58,953 nucleotides of DNA from Actinomycetes bacterium (GCA_030614255.1 JAUWKI010000008.1:1-58953), one strand, 5' to 3'; shown: positions 1 through 9,491, counted from the first letter of the stretch. Notes: a model not told the origin generated them from the letters alone. Numbers and translations: made by a program.

Positions 1-45
1 CGCAATGACACCCCCACCCCTGCCAGAGGCGGGCAGGCGCAATGA
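1..45. repeat. Dispersed G+C-rich intergenic repeat fragment
   Basis: The window opens inside a spacer repeat. A CACCCCCACCCCTGCC segment runs into a CCTGCC...GGCAGG inverted repeat flanked by two GCAATGAC words. The same words recur near 781-862, 18820-18920, 19018-19077 and 29088-29151, so this is one copy of a dispersed family and not a gene. No coding role is visible. Confidence 0.7.
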
Positions 46-89
46 CAAAAAGTGACAGTTCACAATGCCGAGGAGAGTTGACATTGCTC

Positions 90-350
90 TTATTTGTATG
101 TTCGCTCATCCCTCTTGGTTATATCAAGAATTTCCAGAACTTTGTGGTTGTCATTTATATCAAATATAATACGGTAATTTCCCACTCGATACCGATAAGC
201 CCCCACCGGCGCATTTTCGAGTTTGATTGTCCCGGCACAACGTGGCTCATTTTGCAATTTAATTATTGCTTCTTTAATCCGTTTTGCTTCCCTTTGCTGC
301 AACTTTAAATATGCTCTTTCAGCTCTTCGAGAAAAAATTCCCCCGTACAC
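90..350 (-). CDS. RelE/ParE-family toxin of a type II toxin-antitoxin pair
   Basis: The 86-codon product resembles RelE/ParE toxins. It has a basic N-terminal helical half rich in Lys and Arg, followed by a beta-rich C-terminal half containing the typical YRYRVGNYRIIFDI segment. RelE members cleave mRNA on the ribosome and ParE members poison gyrase; sequence alone does not decide which this is. The start is GTG, placed directly after the TAA of the antitoxin gene with no gap, and an AAAGGA-like site lies inside the antitoxin's last codons. This arrangement suggests translational coupling. It is full length for the family. Confidence 0.85.
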   Translation of the reverse strand: MYGGIFSRRAERAYLKLQQREAKRIKEAIIKLQNEPRCAGTIKLENAPVGAYRYRVGNYRIIFDINDNHKVLEILDITKRDERTYK

Positions 351-635
351 TTAAAGTCCTTTCTTTTTGAAAACTTCTTCAGCAGGAATGCCCTTTCCTT
401 CTCTAATCTCAGTTTTCGCTTCCAAAAGAGCTTTAATATAGCTCGGGTCAGAAAATTCCTTAAAAGCTTGCTGCTCTTCCAAATATCTATCAATGCTGGT
501 TAGCACCGCCACCGGCTCGCCCCGGTGTGTAACAATTACCTCGCCTTGCTCTTTCTTTAAAGCCTTTATGAGAGAAGTTAATTTTTTTCGAAGTTTATCG
601 GTTCCTATAAAGGGCAACCCAAGCACATTTAACAT
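351..635 (-). CDS. Phd/YefM-family antitoxin
   Basis: This 94-codon protein has the Phd/YefM fold signature: a helix containing LRKKLTSLIKAL, then EVIVTHRGEPVAVL, the usual strand-turn-strand of the DNA-binding domain, and a charged C-terminal tail that would wrap the toxin. It should neutralise the adjacent RelE/ParE toxin and repress its own promoter. The start ATG follows a clear AAGGAGG site. It is the first gene of a two-gene operon, the normal antitoxin-first order. Confidence 0.85.
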   Translation of the reverse strand: MLNVLGLPFIGTDKLRKKLTSLIKALKKEQGEVIVTHRGEPVAVLTSIDRYLEEQQAFKEFSDPSYIKALLEAKTEIREGKGIPAEEVFKKKGL

Positions 636-673
636 TTTAACATCCTCCTTTACCTAAAGTATCCCTAAGGAAA

Positions 674-702
674 ACAATAGCAATAATTTAACATTTTTTC
701 AA
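674..702 (-). promoter_or_regulatory. Sigma-70-type promoter of the toxin-antitoxin operon
   Basis: Reading the minus strand, TTGAAA (702 to 697) and TATTGT (679 to 674) are separated by 17 bases. They lie about 40-65 bases upstream of the antitoxin ATG. This is a good match to the -35 and -10 consensus in an A+T-rich stretch. It is inferred from sequence only. Confidence 0.5.
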
Positions 703-1054
703 CAAAATAAACTATCTGCCAAATTATGTGATGTATATTCTAATTTATTTACCAAAAAACTATGCTGTTATCATTACATACGAGATTGCTTCGGTCGCTT
801 ATGCTCCTCCCGCCTGCCAACGTCTGACCCACTGCGGGTTGACGGGCAGGCGCAATGACGGGAAATAATGGCACAGCCCTGCCAGATACTGGTCTGTATC
901 AGATACCAAGATTCATAATGACAGGGTTGGTGGCATTCACCCTTCTGTTTCCTCGCACATTTTCAAAAGATAATCTTTTAAGCTCTCGCTTAAATCATCG
1001 CAAGTTAAAGCTAATCCAATGTTTACTATAAACCAACCAAGTTTATCTCCAATA
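703..1054. repeat. Spacer with dispersed inverted repeats
   Basis: No gene is visible between the antitoxin and the epimerase gene. Positions 781-862 hold a composite repeat: CGAGATTGCTTCGGTCG, then a CGCCTGCC...GGGCAGGCG inverted repeat, then GCAATGACGGG. The same modules recur near 15365-15465 and 18820-18920. Around 886-912 a short ATACTGG/ATACCAAG inverted element is followed by TAATGACAGGG. The remainder is A+T-rich and featureless. Confidence 0.6.
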
Positions 1055-2020
1055 TTATATTTTTTCTCGCCAGTAATTAAGAGTATCTTCTAAGGTTTTC
1101 TCAAAAGGAATCTCTGGTTGCCAGCCCGTCTTTTCTCTAAATTTAGTAGAATCACCCAAGAGAATAGGGACATCAGACGGTCTCATTCGCGAAGCATCTT
1201 TCTTTATTTCAACTTTTACACTACTCATCTCAAGCAGCATATTTAGCATATCTCTTATCTTTACCGCTCTGCCAGAAGCAATGTTATAAACATCTCCCGG
1301 CTCTCCTTTTTCTAAAGCTAACCAATAAGCTTTAGCTATATCCCGCACATCCGTGAAGTCCCTAGAAGACTCAAGATTTCCAACTTTTATAACGGGTTCA
1401 CTTAACCCCTTCTCTATCATAGCAATCTGCTTGGCAAAATTAGAAACAACAAAAACTTCTCCCCGTCGAGGCCCTTCATGATTAAACGCGCGAGTGCGAA
1501 CTATATGCATTCCATAACTCTGATGATATTGGTATCCCAATAAATCCTGAGCAACCTTGCTTACCCCATAGGGACTCAAAGGTCTTAGGGGGTTCGTCTC
1601 CTTTACGGGAATTTCGCTTTCATAAACCATACCGTACTCCTCAGAAGAGCAAGCAAGCTGAATTCGAGTATCTAATTTAAGCTCCCTTACTGCTTCAAAG
1701 ATATCCACTTCCCCGATAATATTGGTTGTTAAAGTTTCTGCAGGCGCTTTCCAGGATGTAGGCACAAAAGACTGAGCCGCCAGATGAAAGATGTAATCAG
1801 GTCTAGTTTCTGCCAACACGCTTGATGCAGAAGATGCATCTCTAATATCACAATCTAAAAGATGCAATTTATCCTTTATGTGGTCGATATTTTCCATGCG
1901 ACTTCTCCATCTTATCGTGCCAAAAACTTCAGCATCTTTAGTCAAACAGTATTCCGCCAAATGACTTCCCGCAAATCCCGATATTCCCGTAATCAAAACC
2001 TTCAAACCTTTGGTTCCCAT
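1055..2020 (-). CDS. GDP-mannose 4,6-dehydratase / NDP-sugar epimerase family (extended SDR)
   Basis: The 321-codon protein is an extended short-chain dehydrogenase acting on a nucleotide sugar. An N-terminal Rossmann motif TGISGFAGSH (residues 11-20) binds NAD(P). A Ser-rich SSEEYG motif (125-130) and YGVSK (151-155) give the catalytic Ser/Tyr/Lys set. RTRAFNHEGPRRGEVFVV and RDFTDVRD are typical of the GDP-mannose dehydratase/RMD group. The likely role is making a 6-deoxyhexose donor for surface glycans. The start ATG follows AAGGAGC. It clusters with two glycosyltransferases and wecB. It could be either GDP-mannose 4,6-dehydratase or GDP-4-keto-6-deoxymannose reductase. Confidence 0.85.
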   Translation of the reverse strand: MGTKGLKVLITGISGFAGSHLAEYCLTKDAEVFGTIRWRSRMENIDHIKDKLHLLDCDIRDASSASSVLAETRPDYIFHLAAQSFVPTSWKAPAETLTTNIIGEVDIFEAVRELKLDTRIQLACSSEEYGMVYESEIPVKETNPLRPLSPYGVSKVAQDLLGYQYHQSYGMHIVRTRAFNHEGPRRGEVFVVSNFAKQIAMIEKGLSEPVIKVGNLESSRDFTDVRDIAKAYWLALEKGEPGDVYNIASGRAVKIRDMLNMLLEMSSVKVEIKKDASRMRPSDVPILLGDSTKFREKTGWQPEIPFEKTLEDTLNYWREKI

Positions 2021-2079
2021 CTCACCAGCTCCTTAAAATTTAATCTTTTTGACGACTTCCACTTATATAAAGACAAAAT

Positions 2080-2805
2080 CTAAAACCCTCGAACCTTAAA
2101 TTTAAAAATCATCTTGAGATACCTGGCAATAGTTATAGGAATATTAATTTTGCTGGTACTTTTTTTAGCATCGTATTTGAGGATGAAGGGGACTTCTTTA
2201 AACTTAGCATTAAACCGACGTAGCTTTATTAAAATTTCTGGTGTGGCAGAAAATCCCTTCTCCGTAATAAATTGCTCATTGTAATCTTGAAAAGCTTTCT
2301 TAAGAGTCTCAGCTTTAAATGCTCTATAACCGCTGGTGTAATCGCGCAAATCCTTTATCGGAAAGGCACATCTTAAAAGAAACCCGGCTCCACGACTTAA
2401 AATTTTCCTGAGACTTGAAAGTCCCCGCTCGCCCGCCCCTGGGAGAAATCTGGAAGCTATTACCACATCGGCACCATTAATTTTCTCGACCATTGAGGGA
2501 ATATAATTAGGATCATGGGTGACATCTCCATCCATGGTAATAATCACATCGCCCTTCGAGCTCAACTTAACAGCTTCCTTTAAACCATTGCGCAAAGTAA
2601 TGCCAAGTCCTTGGTTAGGCACATTGTGAAGACATCGGATTGGATACTTGGAGGCCATTTCTTCGACAATATCACCCGTTTTATCGGTGCTTCCATCGTT
2701 GACAACTACCGCCAGGTATTTACCTTTTAACACATCATCAATTTGTTTTAAAAGTGAGCCGATATTCTTCTCTTCATCATATGCTGGAATAACAATGTAA
2801 ATCAC
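2080..2805 (-). CDS. Family 2 glycosyltransferase (dolichol-phosphate mannosyltransferase-like)
   Basis: The 241-codon protein has a GT-A fold. It starts with IVIPAYDEEKNI, has VVNDGSTDKTGDIV for nucleotide binding and ITMDGDVTHDP as the DxD metal site. This pattern matches polyprenyl-phosphate mannosyl/glucosyltransferases. No C-terminal membrane helices are present, so it is a soluble or peripheral enzyme. It probably loads a sugar onto a lipid phosphate, which the GT39-type membrane enzyme further along the operon could use. The start is GTG, 21 bases after the wecB stop codon. Confidence 0.85.
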   Translation of the reverse strand: MIYIVIPAYDEEKNIGSLLKQIDDVLKGKYLAVVVNDGSTDKTGDIVEEMASKYPIRCLHNVPNQGLGITLRNGLKEAVKLSSKGDVIITMDGDVTHDPNYIPSMVEKINGADVVIASRFLPGAGERGLSSLRKILSRGAGFLLRCAFPIKDLRDYTSGYRAFKAETLKKAFQDYNEQFITEKGFSATPEILIKLRRFNAKFKEVPFILKYDAKKSTSKINIPITIARYLKMIFKFKVRGF

Positions 2806-2826
2806 TCGCAGAAAATCCCTTCTACT

Positions 2827-3984
2827 TTATCGTGAGACCCGTTCCGGGCAAACCGACTCTCTTAGCACTGCAACAATTCTCTTGGATGATTTCCCATCAC
2901 CATATGGATTAACTGCTCTTGCCATCTTTTTATATTCACTCTGATCATTTAAAAGTCTCTCAGTTTCAGCTACGATGTTTTCCATGTCTGTTCCTACCAC
3001 TTTGACGGTTCCAGCCTCAACGCCTTCGGGACGCTCCGTCACTTCTCTTAAAACGAGGACGGGTTTTCCTAAAGAAGGAGCTTCTTCTTGTATCCCTCCG
3101 GAATCCGTCAAGATGATATGAGATTTGTTCATCAACTGGACGAAGGGTTCATAATCTAATGGGTCAATGAGGTGAATTCTTTCGGTATTCTTTAACACAG
3201 AGTAAGCAACTTCCCTCACTTGAGGATTCAGATGAACGGAAAAGACCACCTCAATTTCGGGATGTAACTTGGCAATCCTACTGATGGCTTCACAGATATT
3301 TTTTAGAGGTTTCCCCCAGCTCTCTCTGCGATGAGCGGTTACGAGCACGGTTCTTTTTGAATTAAAATCAATCTTGCTTAAAACAGGATGTTTAAAGATA
3401 TAATCTCTTTTAACTACCTCCAATAGAGCATCGATAACAGTATTGCCGGTAACATAAATTTTATCGGTTGGAATATTTTCTTTGAGCAAATTTTCCTTTG
3501 CAGTCTGAGTTGGAGCAAAATGCATGTCCGCCAAGTGGGTAGTTAATACTCTATTTGTTTCTTCTGGGAAAGGCCGGTATTTGTTAAATGTTCGTAAACC
3601 TGCTTCGACATGCCCCACTGAAATCTTTAAGTAAAAAGCTGCAAGGGCTGCCGCAAAGGTGGTGGTGGTATCTCCTTGAACTAAAACCATATCGGGCTTT
3701 TCTTGGAGAAAAACTTCTCTTAAATCGTGAAGCACCTTCCCGGTTACATCAAAGAGACTTTGCTTTGGACGCATGATATCCAAATCGTAATCGGGCACGA
3801 TTTCAAATAGTCTTAAAACTTGGTCGAGCATCTCTCGATGTTGAGCGGTTGCCACAGTTATCGAATGGAGCTCGGGAGATATCTCAAGTTCTTTTATGAC
3901 CGGTGCAAGTTTTATAGCCTCTGGTCTCGTACCAAAGACTGTTAATATCCGCGGTTTAAGCACAGTTCCTGTATCAGGGTTCAC
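2827..3984 (-). CDS. wecB: UDP-N-acetylglucosamine 2-epimerase (non-hydrolysing)
   Basis: The 385-codon protein interconverts UDP-GlcNAc and UDP-ManNAc. Diagnostic stretches are TVFGTRPEAIKLAPVI near the N terminus, VQGDTTT, GHVEAGLRT, FPEETNR, VTAHRRES and DSGGIQEEAP, in the order seen in WecB/MnaA. Length is normal for the family. The start is GTG, chosen because GAGGAG lies five bases upstream. It sits between a glycosyltransferase and a small EamA transporter, consistent with surface polysaccharide or teichoic-acid-like linkage synthesis. Confidence 0.95.
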   Translation of the reverse strand: MNPDTGTVLKPRILTVFGTRPEAIKLAPVIKELEISPELHSITVATAQHREMLDQVLRLFEIVPDYDLDIMRPKQSLFDVTGKVLHDLREVFLQEKPDMVLVQGDTTTTFAAALAAFYLKISVGHVEAGLRTFNKYRPFPEETNRVLTTHLADMHFAPTQTAKENLLKENIPTDKIYVTGNTVIDALLEVVKRDYIFKHPVLSKIDFNSKRTVLVTAHRRESWGKPLKNICEAISRIAKLHPEIEVVFSVHLNPQVREVAYSVLKNTERIHLIDPLDYEPFVQLMNKSHIILTDSGGIQEEAPSLGKPVLVLREVTERPEGVEAGTVKVVGTDMENIVAETERLLNDQSEYKKMARAVNPYGDGKSSKRIVAVLRESVCPERVSR

Positions 3985-3996
3985 AAAATCTCCTCG

Positions 3997-4368
3997 CTAA
4001 CTTTTTGCTACAAAAAATACTCCCACACAGATTATAAAAACACCCAACCAACGCAAAAGAGAAACGCTCTCCTTCAAGTAAACCCAAGATACGAGAACAA
4101 CCAGCACGTAACCCAGCGCGGCAAAAGGATAGGCAAAGCTCAAATCAACCCTTGATAAAACTATCAGCCAAGAGATGGCTGAGATAACGTAAAACAACAA
4201 TCCCAACCAAACCTGAGGGACCACGGCAATTTTAAACAATGTTTCTCGCCAATTTATAACACTGGAGCCACCAATCGCTCCAACTTGAGTCATTCCAATT
4301 TTTAAAAGTATCTGACCCGCGACTGCAAGACAAACACTAACTAAAATCAATAAAATAGATTTATTCAC
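3997..4368 (-). CDS. Small EamA/DMT-family transporter (ArnE-like)
   Basis: This 123-codon protein has four predicted membrane helices and matches the half-size drug/metabolite transporter group that includes ArnE/ArnF and SMR proteins. Motifs include VAGQILLKIGMTQVG near the N terminus, SRVDLSFAYPFAALGYVLV in the third helix, and a Gly-rich last helix. Members of this type flip lipid-linked sugars, which fits the glycosyltransferase context. A single four-helix unit would have to form a dimer. The substrate is not known. Confidence 0.75.
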   Translation of the reverse strand: MNKSILLILVSVCLAVAGQILLKIGMTQVGAIGGSSVINWRETLFKIAVVPQVWLGLLFYVISAISWLIVLSRVDLSFAYPFAALGYVLVVLVSWVYLKESVSLLRWLGVFIICVGVFFVAKS

Positions 4369-4469
4369 ACTTCCCCCTTAAGCCGAAACCCTCAAATTTC
4401 GCCAGACCAGTTCCTGGCAAACAATACAGCAATTATATACCAAGTCATTCATAATTAAGATTTTTAATT

Positions 4470-5996
4470 TTATGTTCCTTTGAGTTCAACTAGAATAAAA
4501 GTTGGAACCCTAATTTCCTCCAAACCAAAGGAAACTGATGTCCCAATCTTCTCAATTACCAATCTGTTCTGCCCAAACCCATGTATATTACTTGGTTCAC
4601 AATAAACAGCGTAGCCAAGGATTATGGGGAGAAAGTGCGACTCATTGAAAGAAATTATGTTCCCTTCTAACTGCCCTCTGTATCTACTGCCGAAATCAAC
4701 GTAATAATCGGCTTCAATTTCCCTTGCCATTACTTCATCTTGAACTTCTCTAAGATCAATCTTTGAAGAATAGAATTTTAATATTGGCCCGTAACTCCCA
4801 TGAAGCAAATCGCTGGTAGCAACCACAACTTCTTTAGAACTATCCTTATTTATAAAATTCGCAACATTTCTTAAACCATCAAAACCATATTTGCATGATG
4901 CCATCAACAGTAAAGACGAAAATAAGACAACAGCCAAAGAAGTTACTAAAACTAAGTTAGAAGTCAACTTCTTTTTAATCAAAGAAAGATAACCGGCCGC
5001 CATAATTGAAGCAAAAGGAAGGATGGGTAAGAGATAATATGTATGAAAGTGAGCAAAGAAATAGAATAGAAAATATGTTCCGAACAGCAATATAATGAGA
5101 TAGTCAGACTCGCTCCGCCGCAAGATTAAGACGATTAAACCACAACAGGAGAGCAAAAAAAGAAGTGGTGAGATTGCATAGAATATTTCCTTTAAAACAA
5201 TATTGTAAATAACGTAAGCATTCGGAATTTCAAAAACTTTTTCAAAAATTCCTGTTTGAGTTCCTGCTAATGAACTGGGGCTAAAAATTAAGTGATACAA
5301 AACCCATGGAAGAGGAACTATAAAGGGTATCGTGATAAAAGAGATAAAAGATGGCTTAATCCATTTAAAATTCCTATTTCTGATAATTTCCCAAACAATG
5401 ATGGCACCGATTATTAAAATTGACGGCAACTTTGAAAATAATCCAAAGCCCAACAAAACCCCTGCTATAATTCTATTCTTCCATTCGTTTTCCTTTCCAG
5501 ATTTAATATAAAAATAGAGAGCAGCCAAGATAAACGCCATGAAGACTGACTCTATCTGAACATTTCTACCAACGAGGATAAATGCCGGGCAAAAAGCCAA
5601 AAACGCAGCTCCAAACAGAGCCACCTTTTTGTTGTAAAGCAAAAAGCCGATTTTGTAGGTAAAATAAACAGAGACCGCCGAGAAAAATATTGGGACAATT
5701 CTAGATGATGCCTCACTTACCCCAAACAACTTATAACTAATGTATAAGAAGATAGAGAAAAGCGGAGGATTATTAAAATCAGTTGATTCTTTTAGAATAT
5801 TGATTATTGATTGATCCAAAAACGATTTAGCATAGGAAGCATAATGAGACTCGTTAAATGAATGAAACCCTCCGAAAGCGTCTCCAATTCGATAAAGTTG
5901 GAACAAGACTGATGCGGTCATAATGAGCGCAAGCCAAAACCAATCTTTTTTTAATATCTTCTCGATTTTAGCTCGATTTAAAACCGGCCCCTGCAA
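4470..5996 (-). CDS. GT39/ArnT-type membrane glycosyltransferase
   Basis: This 508-codon integral membrane protein has about ten to twelve hydrophobic segments and the layout of the dolichyl-phosphate-mannose mannosyltransferase (GT39/PMT_2) family. An early extracytoplasmic loop (about residues 43-75) carries acidic and Asn residues including FNESHYASYAKSF and DFNNPPLF, where the catalytic acid is expected. A C-terminal soluble part follows residue 380. It would transfer a sugar from a polyprenyl phosphate outside the membrane. The start is TTG, supported by GGAGGG six bases upstream. The acceptor cannot be deduced. Confidence 0.75.
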   Translation of the reverse strand: MQGPVLNRAKIEKILKKDWFWLALIMTASVLFQLYRIGDAFGGFHSFNESHYASYAKSFLDQSIINILKESTDFNNPPLFSIFLYISYKLFGVSEASSRIVPIFFSAVSVYFTYKIGFLLYNKKVALFGAAFLAFCPAFILVGRNVQIESVFMAFILAALYFYIKSGKENEWKNRIIAGVLLGFGLFSKLPSILIIGAIIVWEIIRNRNFKWIKPSFISFITIPFIVPLPWVLYHLIFSPSSLAGTQTGIFEKVFEIPNAYVIYNIVLKEIFYAISPLLFLLSCCGLIVLILRRSESDYLIILLFGTYFLFYFFAHFHTYYLLPILPFASIMAAGYLSLIKKKLTSNLVLVTSLAVVLFSSLLLMASCKYGFDGLRNVANFINKDSSKEVVVATSDLLHGSYGPILKFYSSKIDLREVQDEVMAREIEADYYVDFGSRYRGQLEGNIISFNESHFLPIILGYAVYCEPSNIHGFGQNRLVIEKIGTSVSFGLEEIRVPTFILVELKGT

Positions 5997-6018
5997 TAAA
6001 TTCCCTCCACATTGTTTT

Positions 6019-7314
6019 TCAGGTGCTCTTTTTCAAATTTCTTAGCGAATCACTTGCAGCCGCTATCGTTTTCTCAATATCTTCATCGCTATGAGCGGTT
6101 GAAACAAAACATGCCTCAAATTGAGAGGGAGCGAGGTAAATGCCCTTTTCCAGCATATTTTGAAAGTATAGGGCGTACTTTTCAGTACTTGAATTTCTAG
6201 CAGTTTTATAATCAACTACCTTTGAACCGTTAAAAAACATGCAGCTCACTGAGCCTACCCTGGTACAATAAACGTTCATGCCGGCATCCATGGCCGCTTT
6301 TTTGAGCCCCTCCGATAATTTTGCAGATTTTCTCTCAAGCTCCTTATAAATATCTCCCTGGGCCAAAATCCTAAGCGTCGCTAGTCCCGCTGCCATTGCC
6401 ACGGGGTTGCCAGAAAGTGTTCCCGCTTGGTAAACAGGCCCCACAGGAGCAAGATGTTGCATAATCTCTCTCCTGCCACCAAAAGCTCCTACCGGAAAAC
6501 CACCACCAATAATCTTGCCTAAGCAGGTTAAATCGGGAGTCACCCCGTAAATTTCTTGAGCGCCACCGTAAGATACACGAAAACCGGTGATAACCTCATC
6601 AAAGATGAGTAAAATACCGTGTTCCTTTGTTATCTTCCTTAAACCTTCAAGAAATCCGGGTTCAGGTGGGACAACACCCATATTGGCCGCAATCGGCTCC
6701 AGTATCACACATGCTATTTCCTCATGTTGTTTAGTTATTACATCTTCAACTGATTCGAGGTCATTATAGTCTAAGATAATCGTATCTTCGGCCGCTCCCT
6801 TTGTAACTCCAGGACTCCCTGGAATCCCAAGTGTAGCAACACCCGAACCTGCAGCAACGAGCATACTATCGGAATGGCCATGATAACAACCATCGAATTT
6901 TACAATTTTATTTCGGCCAGTATAGCCCCTCGCCAACCTTATGGCGCTCATGACGGCTTCCGTTCCGGAACTTACCATCCTAACTTCATCGATGGAGGGA
7001 ACGGCTTCCGCCACTTGCTTCGCCATTTCAACTTCCAATTCCGTCGGAGCCCCAAAACTGGCTCCCCTGCTCAAAACTTCCTCAACTTTGTCAATGACCT
7101 CTGGGTGAGCGTGCCCTAGAATGAGTGGCCCCCAGGAACAGACGTAATCGATAAATACATTTTCATCGGTATCGTATATTTTTGAACCCTTACCTCTCGT
7201 GATAAATAGGGGTTCCATGTTTACCGATTTAAACGCCCTAACGGGACTATTTACCCCGCCGGGAATATATTTTTTAGCATCTTCAAATAATTTCTTCGAA
7301 TCTTCAGTATTCAA
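6019..7314 (-). CDS. hemL: Glutamate-1-semialdehyde 2,1-aminomutase
   Basis: HemL converts glutamate-1-semialdehyde to 5-aminolevulinate, the second step after HemA. The protein is full length (about 431 residues). [11 protein letters not shown] is the family N terminus, [13 protein letters not shown] forms part of the PLP phosphate site, FDEVITGFR holds the PLP-binding Asp, and the Lys in [10 protein letters not shown] is the Schiff-base lysine (about residue 267). Two TTG starts are possible: 7332, overlapping the stop of the upstream gene, and 7314, which has GAGGGGTGA at good distance. I prefer 7314. It is last of the heme genes on this side. Confidence 0.95.
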   Translation of the reverse strand: MNTEDSKKLFEDAKKYIPGGVNSPVRAFKSVNMEPLFITRGKGSKIYDTDENVFIDYVCSWGPLILGHAHPEVIDKVEEVLSRGASFGAPTELEVEMAKQVAEAVPSIDEVRMVSSGTEAVMSAIRLARGYTGRNKIVKFDGCYHGHSDSMLVAAGSGVATLGIPGSPGVTKGAAEDTIILDYNDLESVEDVITKQHEEIACVILEPIAANMGVVPPEPGFLEGLRKITKEHGILLIFDEVITGFRVSYGGAQEIYGVTPDLTCLGKIIGGGFPVGAFGGRREIMQHLAPVGPVYQAGTLSGNPVAMAAGLATLRILAQGDIYKELERKSAKLSEGLKKAAMDAGMNVYCTRVGSVSCMFFNGSKVVDYKTARNSSTEKYALYFQNMLEKGIYLAPSQFEACFVSTAHSDEDIEKTIAAASDSLRNLKKST

Positions 7315-7328
7315 ATTTCTTTCACCCC

Positions 7329-8354
7329 TCAAATTATCTTTTTATGATAACTTTCTTCGACAAAATATTTCATGCTGACTTTCTTAAGCTCTTTCGTACT
7401 ATATAAAAGCTTATAATCTTCGATACCAGTTGCCTTAGATATATCTTCGGCTACATCTTCGCATTCCTTACAGCTTCTACCATGAATCATGGTAAACAGA
7501 TTATATGGCCATTCTGGATATGTTGGACGTTCGTAACAATGACTAACTTCTTTAAATGAAGCCATAACCCTTCCCGCCTCATCAACCTTCGCTACGGGAA
7601 CTACCCATGCACCCATGGCATTGTATGTAAAGCCAACCTCTTTGTGCCTCAAGATTGCACCAAAACGCCTAATCAAACCCTCATCTTTCCAAGTCCTAAC
7701 TTTTTCAATAACTTCTTTTTCCGCCATATTAATCTCATCGGCTATTGTCCTAAAAGACTCAGGACTTAGGGGGATATCTTCTTGAATTTGCTTTATTAAA
7801 TTTATTTCTTTTTCATTAAATTCATGCTTTTGAGCTTCAGTTTCTAATTTTTGGCCTACTGATTCTCGACCCCCAGCCTGCCTGCCAGTAGGCACGGCCT
7901 CAGGCTTCTCCAAATCAAACTTTACTCCTATCTTAAAAAGTTTCGTAGCGGGAAGAAAAAGTAGGTCAGAGATACCGGTCTTAGTTTTAATTTCCTCGAT
8001 TATCGACTTCAACTTCTTCTCCGAGGAAGCAGTTAAAGTAAACCAGATATTGTAATCGTGATTTCTAAGGTAGTTATGTGTTACACCATCATAGCTATTA
8101 ATTAAATTTGCGACTTCTTCAATCCGCTGCCCTGGAACCTTTATCGCCAAAAGCGTGCTCACATAGCCCAAGCTTTTAGAATTAAAAACGGCGCCTAAGC
8201 GCCGAATGATTCCGTCTTTTTTTAACTTACCGATACGGGAAGTAATTTCTTCCTCAGTTGAATCAAGTTCTTGAGCAAGCAGATAGAAAGGTTTTTTATC
8301 TATCGGGAATTTAGATTGAATGATGTCTAATAATTGCTTGTCGATTTTATCCAT
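7329..8354 (-). CDS. ahbAB: Siroheme decarboxylase, AhbA-AhbB fusion
   Basis: The 341-codon protein contains two Lrp/AsnC-like siroheme decarboxylase modules in one chain. Module one (about residues 1-148) has an HTH and [13 protein letters not shown]. Module two (about 178-341) has [16 protein letters not shown] and MIHGRSC. Known AhbA and AhbB are separate subunits that together remove the C12 and C18 acetate carboxylates of siroheme, giving 12,18-didecarboxysiroheme. The linker near residues 152-163 ([12 protein letters not shown]) is the translation of a dispersed repeat found across the window. ahbD lies upstream and hemL downstream. Confidence 0.9.
   Translation of the reverse strand: MDKIDKQLLDIIQSKFPIDKKPFYLLAQELDSTEEEITSRIGKLKKDGIIRRLGAVFNSKSLGYVSTLLAIKVPGQRIEEVANLINSYDGVTHNYLRNHDYNIWFTLTASSEKKLKSIIEEIKTKTGISDLLFLPATKLFKIGVKFDLEKPEAVPTGRQAGGRESVGQKLETEAQKHEFNEKEINLIKQIQEDIPLSPESFRTIADEINMAEKEVIEKVRTWKDEGLIRRFGAILRHKEVGFTYNAMGAWVVPVAKVDEAGRVMASFKEVSHCYERPTYPEWPYNLFTMIHGRSCKECEDVAEDISKATGIEDYKLLYSTKELKKVSMKYFVEESYHKKII
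7876..7895. repeat. Inverted repeat copy inside the ahbA-ahbB linker
   Basis: A copy of the GCCTGCCTGCC...GGCAC repeat lies in frame in the fusion gene, where it encodes the linker residues PTGRQAGG. It falls between the two folded modules, where an insertion can be tolerated. Related copies occur at 8845-8863 and 25711-25730 inside other genes. Confidence 0.8.
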
Positions 8355-8432
8355 ACTATATCAGCTTCCAGTCCCCAGCTTCCAGCTATCAGCCTATTAA
8401 TTGTCTGGCGGCTGACGACTGGTAACTGGTAG

Positions 8433-9491
8433 CTATTTCTTACCCTTTACCTTTGGCTCGTACACACAATACGGTTCCTCGGCAAGATAGTTTCCGGTTC
8501 TTGCGTAAGCACGAGCCCTGCAACCACCACAGACCTTCTTGTACTCGCAGATACCGCATTTTCCTTCCAGTTTGGAAAAATCTCTCAAATCGTTAAAAAC
8601 TTTTGAATTTTCCCAGATTTCTTTGAAGGGTTTTTCTCTTACGTTTCCGCAGTCAATTTCAAGATAACCGCAGGGTTGAACTTGACCAAGGTGCGAGACG
8701 AAGCAAAAAGCCGTTCCGCCAAGACAACCCCTCGTCATCGCATCTAAGCCATGAGTTTGGACAGAAATTTTTTCTCCTTCTTCTTTCGCTCGCTGTCTCA
8801 TAATGCGGTAGAAATGAGGAGCGCAAGTCGCTTTGAGTTGGATTCCTGCCTGCCGGTAGGCACGGGGCACTTCCTTTTTTTTGTCGTAAAACCAATTGAG
8901 CACCTTCTCATAGTCCTCAGGAGAAATTTCTTCTCCCGCAAGATCTTTTCCGCGACCTGTCGGAACCAACAAAAATATGTGATGGGCAACAGCTCCTATT
9001 TTTATAGCAAGGTTTAAAATATCTTCAATTTCATCGATGTTTCTTTTGGTAATAGTAGTGTTTATTTGAAACTCAACACCTGCCCTCTTGGTCTCCTCTA
9101 GACCTTTAAGTGAAGCTTCAAATGCCCCTTTCACCCCTCTAAATTCATCGTGAACTTCAGGGATTGCACTATCTAAACTTACACTTATGCGAGGAATACC
9201 AACTTTGGCCATATCTCTAGCAACCTCATTGGTAATAAGGGTGCCGTTTGGGGCCATAACCACGCGTAAACCCTTATCCATACCATATTTTGCAATATCA
9301 AACACATCTTCTCTCATCAAGGGTTCGCCGCCAGTTAAGATGATTACGGGGCTACTAAAACTTGCTATGTTATCGATTAAAGCAAAACACTCTTCGGTAG
9401 AAAGCTCATTAGGATCTCTTTCGCTTATTGCTGATGCCCGACAATGAGCGCATTTCAGATTGCAAACGCCCGTTATTTCCCAGGCAATCAT
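8433..9491 (-). CDS. ahbD: Radical SAM heme synthase AhbD (Fe-coproporphyrin III decarboxylase)
   Basis: AhbD oxidatively decarboxylates two propionates of iron-coproporphyrin III to vinyls, the last step of siroheme-dependent heme synthesis. WEITGVCNLKCAHC carries the CxxxCxxC radical SAM cluster, and TGGEPL is the SAM motif. A C-terminal SPASM-type Cys set (CLGG, CGYLEIDCG, CGICEYKKVCGGC) binds a second cluster. ATG at 9491 leaves only nine residues before the first Cys. TTG at 9602 (AAGGA upstream, 13-base overlap with hemB) is an alternative, but would translate through repeat sequence. Residues near 210-216 (PRAYRQAG) derive from a repeat. Confidence 0.88.
   Translation of the reverse strand: MIAWEITGVCNLKCAHCRASAISERDPNELSTEECFALIDNIASFSSPVIILTGGEPLMREDVFDIAKYGMDKGLRVVMAPNGTLITNEVARDMAKVGIPRISVSLDSAIPEVHDEFRGVKGAFEASLKGLEETKRAGVEFQINTTITKRNIDEIEDILNLAIKIGAVAHHIFLLVPTGRGKDLAGEEISPEDYEKVLNWFYDKKKEVPRAYRQAGIQLKATCAPHFYRIMRQRAKEEGEKISVQTHGLDAMTRGCLGGTAFCFVSHLGQVQPCGYLEIDCGNVREKPFKEIWENSKVFNDLRDFSKLEGKCGICEYKKVCGGCRARAYARTGNYLAEEPYCVYEPKVKGKK
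8845..8863. repeat. Inverted repeat copy inside ahbD
   Basis: CCTGCCTGCCGGTAGGCAC lies in frame in ahbD and encodes PRAYRQAG-like residues between the core radical SAM barrel and the SPASM domain. It is the same element as in the ahbA-ahbB linker, read in the same orientation but another frame. Confidence 0.75.

Noticed and set aside
42-308. 88-codon plus-strand frame at the left edge
   Set aside because: It is antisense to the RelE/ParE toxin gene, which has a clear family pattern and partner.
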